Shown here: one piece after another, positions 55,310 through 64,000 of the stretch
Numbering within the stretch: position 1 is the stretch's first letter
How the letters are laid out: every line of letters begins with the position of its first letter
Assembly (NCBI GenBank): GCA_002279825.1
Contig: NCCV01000002.1
Coordinates: 151,252-215,251, forward strand
Reading direction: 5' to 3'
Source of the DNA: Sphingomonadales bacterium 12-68-11
GTDB taxonomy: Bacteria; Pseudomonadota; Alphaproteobacteria; Sphingomonadales; Sphingomonadaceae
Length of the DNA stretch: 64,000 nt
Notes under the pieces: model-generated
Database searches by the model: none
Told to the model about the DNA's origin: nothing
What the model saw: only the letters and a program-made list of their open reading frames with translations
Translations under genes and position numbers: made by a program

Positions 55310-56707
55310 CTACATGTGCAGCATACGCCCGAACGCGGCGAGCACGCCTTCGTGCATGGTCTCGCTGATCGTCGGGTGCGGGAAGACGCTTTCGATCAGC
55401 TCCGCCTCGGTCAATTCGCCGGTCTTGGCGATGGTGTAGCCCTGAATCATCTCGGTCACTTCGGCGCCGATCATGTGTGCGCCGAGCAGCTCGCCGGTCT
55501 TTGCGTCGAACACGGTCTTCACGAAACCCTCGGGCTCGCCGAGCGCGATGGCCTTGCCGTTGCCGATGAAGGGAAAGGTACCGACCTTGACCTCGTAACC
55601 GGCTTCCCTGGCCTTCGCTTCGGTCAGGCCGACGCTGGCGATCTGCGGATGGCAGTAAGTGCAGCCGGGGATGTTGCGCGGGTCCATCGCGTGGGGATGC
55701 TTGCCGGCGATGGCCTCGACCGCGATCACGCCTTCGTGGCTGGCCTTGTGCGCGAGCCACGGCGGCGCGGTGACGTCGCCGATCGCGTAGAGCCCCTCGA
55801 CGCTGGTCTTGCAGTTGGCATCGGTGACGATGTGGCCACGCTCGGTCTTCACGCCGAGCGCTTCGAGTCCGATATTCTCGGTATTAGGTACGATGCCGAT
55901 CGCGACGATGACGTGGCTGAACTCCTGGGCCGTGACCTTGCCGTCCTTGTCCTTAATCGAGGCGGTGACGCCCTTGGCGCCGACTTTCAGGTCGCTCACC
56001 CCGGTCGAGGTCAGGATCGTCATGCCCTGCTTCTTGAACGCCTTCTCGAGATGGGCGGAAACGTCCTTGTCTTCGACGGGCACGACGCGGTCGAGCATCT
56101 CAACGATCGTCACCTCGGCGCCCATGTCGTTGTAGAAGCTGGCGAACTCGACACCGATCGCGCCCGAGCCGATGACCAGCAGCTTGCTCGGCATTTCGGG
56201 CGGGGTCATTGCGGTGCGATAGGTCCAGATCCGCTTGCCGTCGGCGGGGGCGAACGGCAGGTCGCGGGCGCGCGCGCCGGTGGCGACGATGATGTTCTTG
56301 GCGGAGAGTTCGGTCTTCTTGCCGTCCTCTACGGTGACGGTGATCTTGCCCTTCCCGGTCAGCACGCCGGTACCCATGTGCACGGCGACCTTGTTCTTCT
56401 TCATCAGGTGCGTGACGCCCTGGTTGAGCTGCTTGGCCACCCCGCGGCTGCGCTTCACCACCGCTTCGAGGTCGGCCGAAATCTTGTCGGCGACCAGGCC
56501 GTAATCCTTGGCGTGCTGCATGTAATGGAAGATCTCCGCCGAACGCAGCAGCGCCTTGGTCGGGATACAGCCCCAGTTGAGGCAGATTCCCCCGAGCAGC
56601 TCGCGTTCGACGATCGCCGTCTTCAGCCCAAGCTGCGACGCGCGGATGGCCGCCACGTAGCCGCCGGGGCCCGATCCGAGAACGATGACATCGTATTGCT
56701 CAGCCAT
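55310..56707 (-). CDS. lpdA: Dihydrolipoyl dehydrogenase (E3)
   Basis: This 465-residue flavoprotein reoxidises dihydrolipoamide in 2-oxoacid dehydrogenases. It has GSGPGGYVAA (FAD), the redox disulfide GGICLNWGCIPTK, a second GSGAIGVEFAS NAD site, YAIGDVT and the C-terminal HPTISETMHE active-site histidine. It lies downstream of the E2 and thioesterase genes on the same strand. The 190-bp gap to tRNA-Ser holds no supported gene. Confidence 0.96.
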   Translation of the reverse strand: MAEQYDVIVLGSGPGGYVAAIRASQLGLKTAIVERELLGGICLNWGCIPTKALLRSAEIFHYMQHAKDYGLVADKISADLEAVVKRSRGVAKQLNQGVTHLMKKNKVAVHMGTGVLTGKGKITVTVEDGKKTELSAKNIIVATGARARDLPFAPADGKRIWTYRTAMTPPEMPSKLLVIGSGAIGVEFASFYNDMGAEVTIVEMLDRVVPVEDKDVSAHLEKAFKKQGMTILTSTGVSDLKVGAKGVTASIKDKDGKVTAQEFSHVIVAIGIVPNTENIGLEALGVKTERGHIVTDANCKTSVEGLYAIGDVTAPPWLAHKASHEGVIAVEAIAGKHPHAMDPRNIPGCTYCHPQIASVGLTEAKAREAGYEVKVGTFPFIGNGKAIALGEPEGFVKTVFDAKTGELLGAHMIGAEVTEMIQGYTIAKTGELTEAELIESVFPHPTISETMHEGVLAAFGRMLHM

Positions 56708-56779
56708 TGAGTGCTCCGAGAAGCCCCTTTCCCGTGCGGGAAGCGGGCGGATTTCAAACGCGATTTGGGGACGGCTTGC

Positions 56780-57151
56780 TCATGAATCCACCGCCCGCGG
56801 CTTGCCCTGATCATCAACCGCCACGAACGTGAACTTGGCCTGCGTCACTTTCGCCGCGGCTTCCTCGTGTCGGTGGCGGCGCCAGGCTTCGACGGCGATG
56901 GTCATGCTGGTGCGGCCGACGCGCTCGATCTCGGCATAGACGGTGACCTCGTCGCCGACTTTGACCGGTTCGTGGAACTGCATGCCGTCCATCGCCACAG
57001 TGACCGCCCGGCCCTTGGCGCGGCGCGCGGCGGTGAGGCCGGCGGCGTTGTCCATGATGCCGAGCAGCCAGCCGCCGAAGATATCACCATAGGAATTGGC
57101 ATCCGCCGGCATGGCGACGACGCGGATCGCCGGATCGCGGTGCTCGGTCAT
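56780..57151 (-). CDS. Acyl-CoA thioesterase, hotdog fold
   Basis: This 123-residue YciA-like thioesterase has PADANSYGDIFGGWLLGIMDNAAGL and the F-V-A-V-D end typical of the family. It starts 4 bp after the E2 stop and precedes lpdA, so it is part of the dehydrogenase operon. It could release excess acyl-CoA; the substrate is unknown. Confidence 0.88.
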   Translation of the reverse strand: MTEHRDPAIRVVAMPADANSYGDIFGGWLLGIMDNAAGLTAARRAKGRAVTVAMDGMQFHEPVKVGDEVTVYAEIERVGRTSMTIAVEAWRRHRHEEAAAKVTQAKFTFVAVDDQGKPRAVDS

Positions 57152-57155
57152 GCCG

Positions 57156-58442
57156 TCAGGCCACCAGGCCGAGCGGCTTCTCGCACAATTCCTTGAACGC
57201 CTTCATCAGCTCGGCCCCGTCGGCGCCGTCGATCGCGCGGTGGTCGAAGCTGCCGGTGGCGCTCATCACCGTGGCGATCTGCAGAGCGTCGTCGATGACG
57301 TAAGGCCGCTTCTCGCCCGCGCCGATCGCCATGATCATGCCCTGCGGCGGGTTGATGATCGCTTCGAACTGCTTGATCCCATACATGCCCATGTTGCTGA
57401 GCGAGGCGGTACCGCCCTGGTACTCGTGCGGTGCCAGCTTGCCCTCGCGGGCGCGGGCGGCAAGATCCTTCATCTCGGTGCTGATCGCGCTGATCGTCTT
57501 GTGGCCCGCATCGACCACGATGGGGGTGATCAGGCCGGCCGGGATCGAGACCGCCACCGAGACGTCGGCGCGGCTGAAATTGAGCAGCTTGTCGCCGGCG
57601 AACTGCACGTTGCACTTGGGTACGGCGAGCAGCGCCTGAGCCAGCGCCTTGATCAACATGTCGTTGACCGACAGCTTCACCCCGCGGCTCTCGAGCGCGC
57701 CGTTGAGCTCGGCGCGCAGCTTGAGCAGCGCATCGAGGCGGATATCCACCGTGAGGTAGATGTGCGGGACCTGCTGCTTAGATTCGCTGAGGCGGCGCGC
57801 GATCGTCTTGCGGATGCCGCTGAGCTTCTCCTCCTCGTGCGGGATGCCGAAGTCCTGGGCCTCGGCGTGGACCGGCGCGGGCGCCGATGCCGCCGGCTGC
57901 GCGGTCGGCGCGGTGCCCGGCTTGGCGTTCTCGACGTCGGCCTTGACGATGCGCCCGTGCGGGCCGGAGCCCTTTAAGGTGGCGAGATCGACGCCCATGT
58001 CGGCGGCGATCCGCTTGGCGAGCGGCGAGGCGACGATACGGTCAGCCGAGGCGGCTGAAGCGGGAACTTGAGCAGAAGACGGCGCTGGGGCAGGAGAAGA
58101 GTTCTGAGCCGGTGCCGCGGGCGCCTTCGCTTTCGTTGCAGTGGGCTCAGGAGCCGGCGCCTCTGCACCGCCTGCCCCCTTCACGCTCGCCGGATCCTCG
58201 CCCTCTTCGGCGAGAACCGCGATGACCGTGCCGACTTTGACGCCCTCGGTGCCCTCAGCGACCGAAATCTGCGCGACCACGCCCTCGTCGATCGCCTCAA
58301 ACTCCATCGTCGCTTTGTCGGTCTCGATCTCCGCCATGATGTCGCCCGAGGAGACCTTGTCGCCGACCTTGACCAGCCACTTGGCCAGCGTCCCCTCCTC
58401 CATCGTGGGGGACAGGGCGGGCATCGTGATGGCGATCGACAT
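57156..58442 (-). CDS. pdhC: Pyruvate dehydrogenase E2, dihydrolipoamide acetyltransferase
   Basis: This 428-residue protein has one lipoyl domain (about 2-78, lipoyl lysine in [11 protein letters not shown]), an Ala/Pro linker with long acidic stretches, an E3/E1-binding domain near 135-170 ([28 protein letters not shown]) and the catalytic domain to the end ([12 protein letters not shown]). ATG 58442 is used because the longer frame lacks family sequence. The E1 genes are not in this window. Its lipoylation normally needs LipA, whose gene at 33562 is broken. Confidence 0.95.
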   Translation of the reverse strand: MSIAITMPALSPTMEEGTLAKWLVKVGDKVSSGDIMAEIETDKATMEFEAIDEGVVAQISVAEGTEGVKVGTVIAVLAEEGEDPASVKGAGGAEAPAPEPTATKAKAPAAPAQNSSPAPAPSSAQVPASAASADRIVASPLAKRIAADMGVDLATLKGSGPHGRIVKADVENAKPGTAPTAQPAASAPAPVHAEAQDFGIPHEEEKLSGIRKTIARRLSESKQQVPHIYLTVDIRLDALLKLRAELNGALESRGVKLSVNDMLIKALAQALLAVPKCNVQFAGDKLLNFSRADVSVAVSIPAGLITPIVVDAGHKTISAISTEMKDLAARAREGKLAPHEYQGGTASLSNMGMYGIKQFEAIINPPQGMIMAIGAGEKRPYVIDDALQIATVMSATGSFDHRAIDGADGAELMKAFKELCEKPLGLVA

Positions 58443-58603
58443 TGCGGTAGAGTCCTCCCCCGGTTCGGCCGGGCACCACCCGTCTAAAGCCAATTTGCCC
58501 CGGCCAAGCAAGGGCCGAGGCGAGAGGCAAGGGCCAAGAACCTTGCGGGAGGGCCGCAATCGGCGGATATCGCGCGCACAAGAGCGGGCGGAGAGACGGG
58601 GCC

Positions 58604-59056
58604 ATGCGGGTCTATCTGGTGGTCATCGACGAAACTCAGGAGGCGCGCAGCGCGCTGCGCTTCGCCGCGCGGCGCGCCCGCGATACCGGCGGCCAAGTGC
58701 ACCTGCTGGCGATGGTGCCGCGCCAGGCGTTCAACGCCTTCGGCGGCGTGCAGGCCACGATCGAGGAAGAAGCGCGCGACCGCGCCGAGATGCTCGCCAG
58801 CGGTGCTGCCGGCGAATTGATGAGCGAAAGCGGCCAAATGCCGCAGATCACGGTCAAAGTGGGCGACGGCAAGACGGTGATCGGCGAGTACCTCGCCGAA
58901 CATCCCGAAGTCGCCGCGCTGGTGCTGGGGGCCGCCGGAGACGGCAACCCGGGGCCGCTGGTGACGCACTTCTCGGCGCACGCGGGCAGCCTGCCATGCC
59001 CGATGTTCATCGTGCCCGGCGGCCTGAGCGACGAAGAGATCGACCGGCTGAGCTGA
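58604..59056 (+). CDS. UspA-like universal stress protein
   Basis: This 150-residue single Usp domain has [23 protein letters not shown] near the N terminus and [35 protein letters not shown] at the C terminus, partly matching the ATP-binding G-x2-G-x9-G(S/T) pattern. It is divergent from the pdhC gene. A stress role is inferred from the family only. Confidence 0.85.
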   Translation: MRVYLVVIDETQEARSALRFAARRARDTGGQVHLLAMVPRQAFNAFGGVQATIEEEARDRAEMLASGAAGELMSESGQMPQITVKVGDGKTVIGEYLAEHPEVAALVLGAAGDGNPGPLVTHFSAHAGSLPCPMFIVPGGLSDEEIDRLS

Positions 59057-59067
59057 TCTTGAGAACG

Positions 59068-59373
59068 ATGAGAAACTCTACCGAGATATCTTGGCTTATT
59101 GGTTTCGTGGCGCTGTCGGTCACCACTTCTTTGACCATCATTGGCCTGGCTCTGCTGTCTCCCCGGACGGCGCTCTGGCCACTGATAACTTTGAACTGGT
59201 TGCTCTTCCTGCCAGCCCTCTATCTAACATTCGGAAATGATCTGTTTCGGCCCAAATTCCACAGGCCTTGCATCAGACCAAGCCGGAAGCGGTTCCGCAT
59301 ATGCAGACTCGCACTTGCCGGTTTCATGCTCGCCGGCCTGATATTGCCATTCTCCGGCGCGAGAATAATTTAG
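59068..59373 (+). CDS. Small membrane protein of unknown function
   Basis: This 101-residue frame starts at ATG 59068. It has three hydrophobic segments (about 8-32, 36-55 and 80-97) and a basic stretch between the last two (RPKFHRPCIRPSRKRFR). The sequence is clearly less G+C-rich than its neighbours and uses codons rare elsewhere in the window (TTA, ATA), hinting at acquired DNA. It overlaps the convergent rnr end by 4 bp. No family was recognised. Confidence 0.55.
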   Translation: MRNSTEISWLIGFVALSVTTSLTIIGLALLSPRTALWPLITLNWLLFLPALYLTFGNDLFRPKFHRPCIRPSRKRFRICRLALAGFMLAGLILPFSGARII

Positions 59374-61745
59374 CGCTTCTTCCCTTGATGGCGAATGTTC
59401 GCCGGCCTGCCACGTTGCCCCTGCGGGTGCTTTCCGCGGCCCTTCTTCACTTCCAGCCGCTTGCCGCGCGGCTCGACGGGTTGGCCGCCCTCGGCGTCGG
59501 GTACCGCGAACTTGAGCGCGCCGGTCAGCGGATTGGCCTCGGCCAGCCGCAGCGGCAGCGTATCGCCGACGGCGAAGCGCGTGCCACTGTCCCCGCCGAC
59601 CAGCGCCCGGGCGCCCTCGTCATAGCGGAAGTACTCGCGGCCGAGCGTCGAGACGGGGACCAGACCGTCGCCGCCGATCCCAACGATGGTGGCGAAGAAA
59701 CCGAAACTCTGCACCCCGGTGATACGCGTGGGGAAGACTTCGCCGACGCGGCCGGACAGCCACGCGGCGACGTAGCGGTCGATCGTGTCGCGCTCCGCCT
59801 CCATGGCGCGGCGCTCGGTCTGGCTGATCGCTTCGGTGACTTTCTCGAGGTCGGCCTTGTCCTGATCGGCTAGCCCGCTTCGCGCCGGGATGCGACCTTG
59901 GGGCGCGGGCTGTTCGAACCCGAACGCATCGACCAGCGCGCGGTGCACCAGCAGGTCCGAATAGCGGCGGATCGGCGAAGTGAAATGCGCGTAGCTGCCG
60001 AGCGCGAGACCGAAGTGCCCCGCGTTGCGCGGGCCGTAATAGGCCTGGGTCTGGCTGCGCAGCACCGCTTCCATCACCAGCGCCTTCTCGGCTTCGTCGG
60101 CGATGTCCTTGAGCATGCGGTTGAACAGGCCCGGTGTGATGACCTGGCCGAGCGCGAGGTTCTTGCCGAGGCTGGCGAAGTACTCCTTGAGCGCGAGCAG
60201 CTTCTCGCGCGTGGGCGGCTCGTGGACCCGGTAGACCACCGGGCTCGCCTTGCTTTCGAGCGCCTTGGCCGCGGCGACGTTGGCGGCGATCATGAAATCC
60301 TCGACCACGCGGTGCGCGTCGAGCCGCTCGCGGACCGCGATCTCGGCAATGCGGCCTTTCTCGTCGAGTACTACGCGCCGTTCGGGCAGCTCCAGCTCGA
60401 GCGGATCGCGCGCCGTACGCGCGGCGGCGAGCGCGCGCCAGGCGGCCCAGAGGTTTTCAAGGACGCCTATTTCAACTCCGTTCGTGTCGAGCGAAGTCGG
60501 GACACCTGGGTCAGGCGCAGCGCCAGCGTCTCTCGACTTCGCTCGAGACGAACGGGTGCGGACTCTTTCATCGATCCGGCGTTGCGCATCTTCATACGCG
60601 ATCACTTCGGCGATACGGACCAGCGCGCGGCTGAAGCGCCATTCGGTGACGCGGCCCTTGGCGTCGATCTTGAGGTGGCAAGCCATCGCGGCGCGGTCCT
60701 CGCCGGACTTGAGCGAGCAGACGTCCGAACTCAGCACGTGCGGCAGCATCGGGACGACGCGATCGGGGAAATACACTGAGTTGCCGCGCTTGCGCGCCTC
60801 GCGATCGACGTCCCCGCCCCCGGCACCCCGCGTGGGGCGGACGTAGAAGGAGACATCGGCGATCGCAACGACGGCGCGGAAGCCACCCTTGTTGTCATCG
60901 GCCTCGTCGGGTTCGGCCCAGATCGCATCGTCGTGGTCGCGCGCGTCTGCGGGATCGATCGCCACGATCGGGAGCGCACGCAAGTCCTCGCGGTGTTCTA
61001 CGCTCAGCGGCAACTTGGCCGCCAGCTCGGCCTCCGCGAGCGCCTCTTTTGAGAACACGTTAGGAATACCGTACTTGTGGATCGCGATCAGGCTGAACGA
61101 GCGCGGCGCCAGCGGATCACCGAGCACTTCGACCACTTTGACCCCGGCGCGTGGGCCCCGCCCCGCCGGCTCGGCGAGCACGAGTTGGCCTTTCTCCGCG
61201 CCCCCGAGGTCGGAAATCGGCGAGGAATTGCGCACGCGCTTGTCGACCGGGGCGAGCCACGGCTTGCCCGCCCCATCCAGTTCGATCACCCCGAGCACGC
61301 TTTCGGTCCGGTTCGGCAGCTTCTTGATCGGATGCGCCCGCCAGCCGGTCCCGGCTTCCTCGGTGCGCGCCAGCACACGGTCGCCGACCTTGAGCGCCGC
61401 CAGCTTCTTGCTTTCGATCAGGCGCACGCGCGGCGGGGCGGCGCCGCTATCGGGCTGCCAGGTGTCGGGAATCGCAAGCGCTTCGCCGTCGTCGGTGTCG
61501 ACCACACGCAGCACGGTGACTTTGGGAAGTCCGCCCATCTGGTGAAAGGCGGTCTTCTTGCCGTCGATCAGGCCCTCTTCCGCCATGTCGCGCAGCAGGT
61601 GCTTAAGCGCGATCCGTTCCTGCCCCTTGAGTCCGAATTCGCGCGCGATCTCGCGTTTGCCGGCAGGCGTGTCCGACTGCTGGATGAAAGCGAGGATCTG
61701 CTCGCGGCTCGGCAGGCCGCCGGCGGCGCGGGAACGGGAAGGCAT
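59370..61745 (-). CDS. rnr: Ribonuclease R
   Basis: This 791-residue 3'-5' exoribonuclease degrades structured RNA. It has an N-terminal winged-helix/cold-shock region, an RNB domain with IDPADARDHDDAIWAE (catalytic aspartates, near residue 265) and a C-terminal S1 domain followed by a Lys/Arg-rich tail. A 78-bp palindromic repeat is inserted in frame at about residues 398-423 in an RNB-domain loop (RSSRAKSRDAGAAPDPG). The dcp-type gene diverges from it. Confidence 0.95.
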   Translation of the reverse strand: MPSRSRAAGGLPSREQILAFIQQSDTPAGKREIAREFGLKGQERIALKHLLRDMAEEGLIDGKKTAFHQMGGLPKVTVLRVVDTDDGEALAIPDTWQPDSGAAPPRVRLIESKKLAALKVGDRVLARTEEAGTGWRAHPIKKLPNRTESVLGVIELDGAGKPWLAPVDKRVRNSSPISDLGGAEKGQLVLAEPAGRGPRAGVKVVEVLGDPLAPRSFSLIAIHKYGIPNVFSKEALAEAELAAKLPLSVEHREDLRALPIVAIDPADARDHDDAIWAEPDEADDNKGGFRAVVAIADVSFYVRPTRGAGGGDVDREARKRGNSVYFPDRVVPMLPHVLSSDVCSLKSGEDRAAMACHLKIDAKGRVTEWRFSRALVRIAEVIAYEDAQRRIDERVRTRSSRAKSRDAGAAPDPGVPTSLDTNGVEIGVLENLWAAWRALAAARTARDPLELELPERRVVLDEKGRIAEIAVRERLDAHRVVEDFMIAANVAAAKALESKASPVVYRVHEPPTREKLLALKEYFASLGKNLALGQVITPGLFNRMLKDIADEAEKALVMEAVLRSQTQAYYGPRNAGHFGLALGSYAHFTSPIRRYSDLLVHRALVDAFGFEQPAPQGRIPARSGLADQDKADLEKVTEAISQTERRAMEAERDTIDRYVAAWLSGRVGEVFPTRITGVQSFGFFATIVGIGGDGLVPVSTLGREYFRYDEGARALVGGDSGTRFAVGDTLPLRLAEANPLTGALKFAVPDAEGGQPVEPRGKRLEVKKGRGKHPQGQRGRPANIRHQGKKR
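60478..60555. repeat. 78-bp palindromic repeat inserted in frame within rnr
   Basis: Two 28-bp arms (60478-60505 and 60528-60555) are inverted copies with three mismatches; the left arm begins CCGTTCGTGTCGAGCGAAGT. The loop is 22 bp. The whole length is 78 bp, exactly 26 codons, so the rnr frame is kept. The sequence type resembles dispersed intergenic palindromes of sphingomonads; no second copy was seen in this window. Confidence 0.75.
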
Positions 61746-61884
61746 CGGTCGATGCTATGGTGGCGCCGGGCGATCACCGCAAGCGCCGCCCCGCTTTCCG
61801 TCCGAAAGCCCGTTCAATTCAGTGGCGGGAAAGCCGCGCGCTTCGTAGAGGGGCGTCATCCAAACTGGTAAGACGGGAAACGAC

Positions 61885-63888
61885 ATGAACAAGATGATCG
61901 CCGGCGGTCTGCTCGCCGCCAGCGCGCTGTCGAGCGGCTCCGCGCAGGCCGCGGTGCTCGAAGAAATGGGCCCGATCCTGGCGACGGCGGCGGACGCGGC
62001 CACTATCGACGCCAAGTGCGACCGCTACCTGGCGGCGATCGGCGAGCGCAAGGCCGCGCTCGAAAGCGAGACCGGCCCCGCGACGCTGACGGGCACAATG
62101 GTCCGCTACGACGAGCTGAGCGCGCTGATCGGCGCGGGCTCGGGCGAGTTCACGCTGTACCAGGAAGTCATGGCCGACCAGCCGCGCCGTGACGCCGGCG
62201 CGGCCTGCCAGGTGAAACTCGCCTCCGTGGCGAGCGAGATCAGCCTGTCGCGCCCGATTTACGACCGGCTCAAGGCAATTTCCGCCACGGGAGCCGATGC
62301 CGAAACCGCGCTCTACCTCACGCGTACGCTCGAGGGTTTCGAACGCTCGGGCGTTGCGCTCGACGATGCCGGGCGCGCCCGCGCGCAGGCGCTCAACGAA
62401 GAGCTCGCCAAGCTCGGCACCGAGTTCAACACCAACATTGCCAACGCCCGCGCGGTGATCAAGGTCGCGCCCGCCGAGCTTGCCGGCCTGCCCGCCGACT
62501 TCATCGCGGCGCGCCCCGCCGGCGCCGACGGGATGATCGAGATCTCGACCGATACGCCGGACTACCAGCCGGTGATGGCCTATGCCGAAAGCGACGCGCT
62601 CCGCCGCCGCCTGTCGGAGGTCTACAACCGCCGCGCCTATCCGGCCAACGACGCGGTCCTGAAGCAGATCTTCACGCTGCGGCAGGAACTGGCCGAGCTG
62701 CTCGGGCGGCCGAACTACGCGACGCTGGTGCTCGAGGACAAGATGGTCTCGAGCCCGGCGCAAGTGCAGACCCTCATCGACCAGATGGCCGCCGCCGCCA
62801 AGCCTGCGGCGGACCGCGACTACGCGAAGAACCTCCAGGTGCTGCGCGAACTGCGTCCCGGCGCCGAGCGGATCGAGTTCTGGCAGACCGGCTGGCTCTC
62901 GCCCAAGGTCCAGCAGAAGTTCTATGCCTATAACCCGCAGGAAGCGCGCCAGTACTTCGCTTACGACAACGTGCGCGACGGCATCCTTCAGCTCACCGAA
63001 GACCTGTTCGGAGTCGCGATCGAGAAGTGGGACACGCCCGTTTGGGACCCCGAGGTCGAAGCTTACGAGATGCGCGACGGCGACCGGGTGATCGGCCGGT
63101 TTTACTTCGATTCGCACCCACGGCCGGGCAAGTATACTCACGCCAACATGGTCCCGCTGCGCCCTGGGGTGGCCGGTGAGCCGCCGGTCGCCGCGCTGGT
63201 GATGAACTTCCCCGACGGCGACCATTCGACCGGGCTGATGGAACACAGCCAGGTGGTCACTTTCCTCCACGAATTCGGGCACATGATCCACGGCATGTTC
63301 GGCGGCCATACCCGCTGGCTGGGCCAGTCGGGGGTCGCGACCGAGTGGGACTTCGTCGAGGCGCCGAGCCAGATGCTCGAGAACTGGGTCTATGACTACG
63401 ACACATTGGCGCGGTTCGCGGTGGACAAGGACGGCCAGACGATCCCGCGCGAACTGGTCGAGAAGATGAACAAGGCGCGCTATTTCAACCTCGGCATGGG
63501 CGACATGGTCCAGCTCGGCTATTCGAACATCTCGCTCCAGTTCCACCAGAACCCGGTCCCGGACGATCTCGGCGCGGCGACCCGCGCATGGCGCGACAAG
63601 TACGCGGTCATCCCGGCGCCCGAGTGGGTGCAGTTCCAGGACGCCTTCGGCCATCTCAACGGCTACTCGGCGATCTATTACACTTACCGCTGGTCCAAAG
63701 TGATCGCCGACGACCTGTTCACCCGCTTCCAGCAGGAAGGCTTGCGCAACCAGGCAACCGCCAAGGCCTACCGCGAGGCGGTGCTCGAACATGGCGGCAC
63801 CAAGCCCGCGGCGCAGCTAGTGCGCGATTTCCTCGGGCGCGAGATCAGCCTCGACGCCTACCGGGCGGAAATGGCGAAGGATCAATAA
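61885..63888 (+). CDS. M3 family metallopeptidase (oligopeptidase / Dcp-like)
   Basis: This 667-residue enzyme has a signal peptide (about 1-22, ending GSAQA), implying a periplasmic location. The zinc motif HEFGH is at 462-466, and the third ligand is in the following EWDFVEAPSQMLENW segment. C-terminal FGHLNGYSAIYYTYRWSKVI is typical of Dcp/OpdA enzymes, which clip short peptides or dipeptides. It is divergent from rnr across 139 bp. Confidence 0.92.
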   Translation: MNKMIAGGLLAASALSSGSAQAAVLEEMGPILATAADAATIDAKCDRYLAAIGERKAALESETGPATLTGTMVRYDELSALIGAGSGEFTLYQEVMADQPRRDAGAACQVKLASVASEISLSRPIYDRLKAISATGADAETALYLTRTLEGFERSGVALDDAGRARAQALNEELAKLGTEFNTNIANARAVIKVAPAELAGLPADFIAARPAGADGMIEISTDTPDYQPVMAYAESDALRRRLSEVYNRRAYPANDAVLKQIFTLRQELAELLGRPNYATLVLEDKMVSSPAQVQTLIDQMAAAAKPAADRDYAKNLQVLRELRPGAERIEFWQTGWLSPKVQQKFYAYNPQEARQYFAYDNVRDGILQLTEDLFGVAIEKWDTPVWDPEVEAYEMRDGDRVIGRFYFDSHPRPGKYTHANMVPLRPGVAGEPPVAALVMNFPDGDHSTGLMEHSQVVTFLHEFGHMIHGMFGGHTRWLGQSGVATEWDFVEAPSQMLENWVYDYDTLARFAVDKDGQTIPRELVEKMNKARYFNLGMGDMVQLGYSNISLQFHQNPVPDDLGAATRAWRDKYAVIPAPEWVQFQDAFGHLNGYSAIYYTYRWSKVIADDLFTRFQQEGLRNQATAKAYREAVLEHGGTKPAAQLVRDFLGREISLDAYRAEMAKDQ

Positions 63889-63896
63889 GCCTGGGT

Positions 63897-63971
63897 CCTC
63901 CCCCACCGGGGGAGGGGGACCACCGAAGGTGGTGGAGGGGCACGGGCTGCGCGCGCAGCCTGTGCCCCTCC
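63897..63971. repeat. Cluster of three palindromes, REP-like, after the M3 peptidase
   Basis: In order: an 8-bp hairpin CCTCCCCC-ACC-GGGGGAGG (63897-63915); a 6-bp hairpin ACCACC-GAA-GGTGGT (63919-63933); and a 38-bp near-perfect palindrome with arms GGAGGGGCACGGGCTGCGC and its complement bearing one mismatch (63934-63971). It starts 8 bp after the stop codon and may also stop transcription. The last 29 bases of the window hold nothing recognisable. Confidence 0.7.
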
Positions 63972-64000
63972 ACCCCTCTCCGTTCCTGAGAGGATTTCAG

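Noticed and set aside
61819..63792. 657-codon leftward frame opposite the M3 peptidase gene
   Set aside because: It is an antisense shadow; the plus frame has a signal peptide and an HEFGH zinc motif.

Overview
The window looks like a Sphingomonadales (alphaproteobacterial) chromosome carrying an integrated conjugative element. The evidence is high G+C, the chromosomal order rodA-mrdA-mreD-mreC-mreB-mutL, the dusB-ntrB-ntrC-ntrY-ntrX-hfq-hflX block, a tandem two-domain Hfq, and a TraG/Trb conjugation set of the kind common in sphingomonad integrative elements.

Left part (1 to about 22516): one end of an integrative and conjugative element. It holds a large STAND-type NTPase with an N-terminal nuclease-like domain, read leftward and cut by the window edge. 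Next come a DUF3363-type relaxase (3578-5536), a three-gene cassette of HTH regulator, Eco57I-like adenine methyltransferase and small PD-(D/E)xK protein (5842-10066), and a mating-pair block traG-copG-trbB-C-D-E-J-L-F-G-I (10252-21801). A DUF2274 gene and an AlpA/Xis-like HTH gene follow. The element ends at the 3' end of tRNA-Lys(CTT) (22514-22589, minus strand), the probable attachment site. The integrase and the other end lie outside the window. The cassette sits between relaxase and traG, so this end of the element carries two predicted defence modules around its transfer genes. The cassette has a compact control region: a 22-bp perfect palindrome, a good sigma70-type promoter and a start codon at the predicted +1.

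Middle part (22681-46900): core chromosome. It contains the rod-shape and elongasome genes, an endonuclease-type mutL, and a compact sbtA / PII-like / beta-carbonic anhydrase operon for inorganic carbon. lipA is broken by an apparent net 28-nt deletion. ratA, pncC, ispDF, dusB and the two nitrogen two-component pairs ntrBC and ntrYX (NtrX lacks GAFTGA) follow, then the double-Hfq gene, hflX and mazG.

Right part (46712-64000): a leftward overlapping operon of D-Ala-D-Ala carboxypeptidase, tmk, holB, metG, tatD, an MBL-fold hydrolase and a 56-codon membrane peptide. After it come a MltB-type transglycosylase, a secreted protein of unknown role, tRNA-Ser(TGA), and lpdA / thioesterase / pyruvate dehydrogenase E2. 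The last genes are a UspA-like gene, a small membrane ORF, rnr with an in-frame palindromic repeat inserted in its RNB domain, and an M3 peptidase followed by a cluster of palindromes at the window end. Several genes begin with GTG or TTG, and overlapping stop-start junctions (ATGA, GTGA, TGATG) are the rule.
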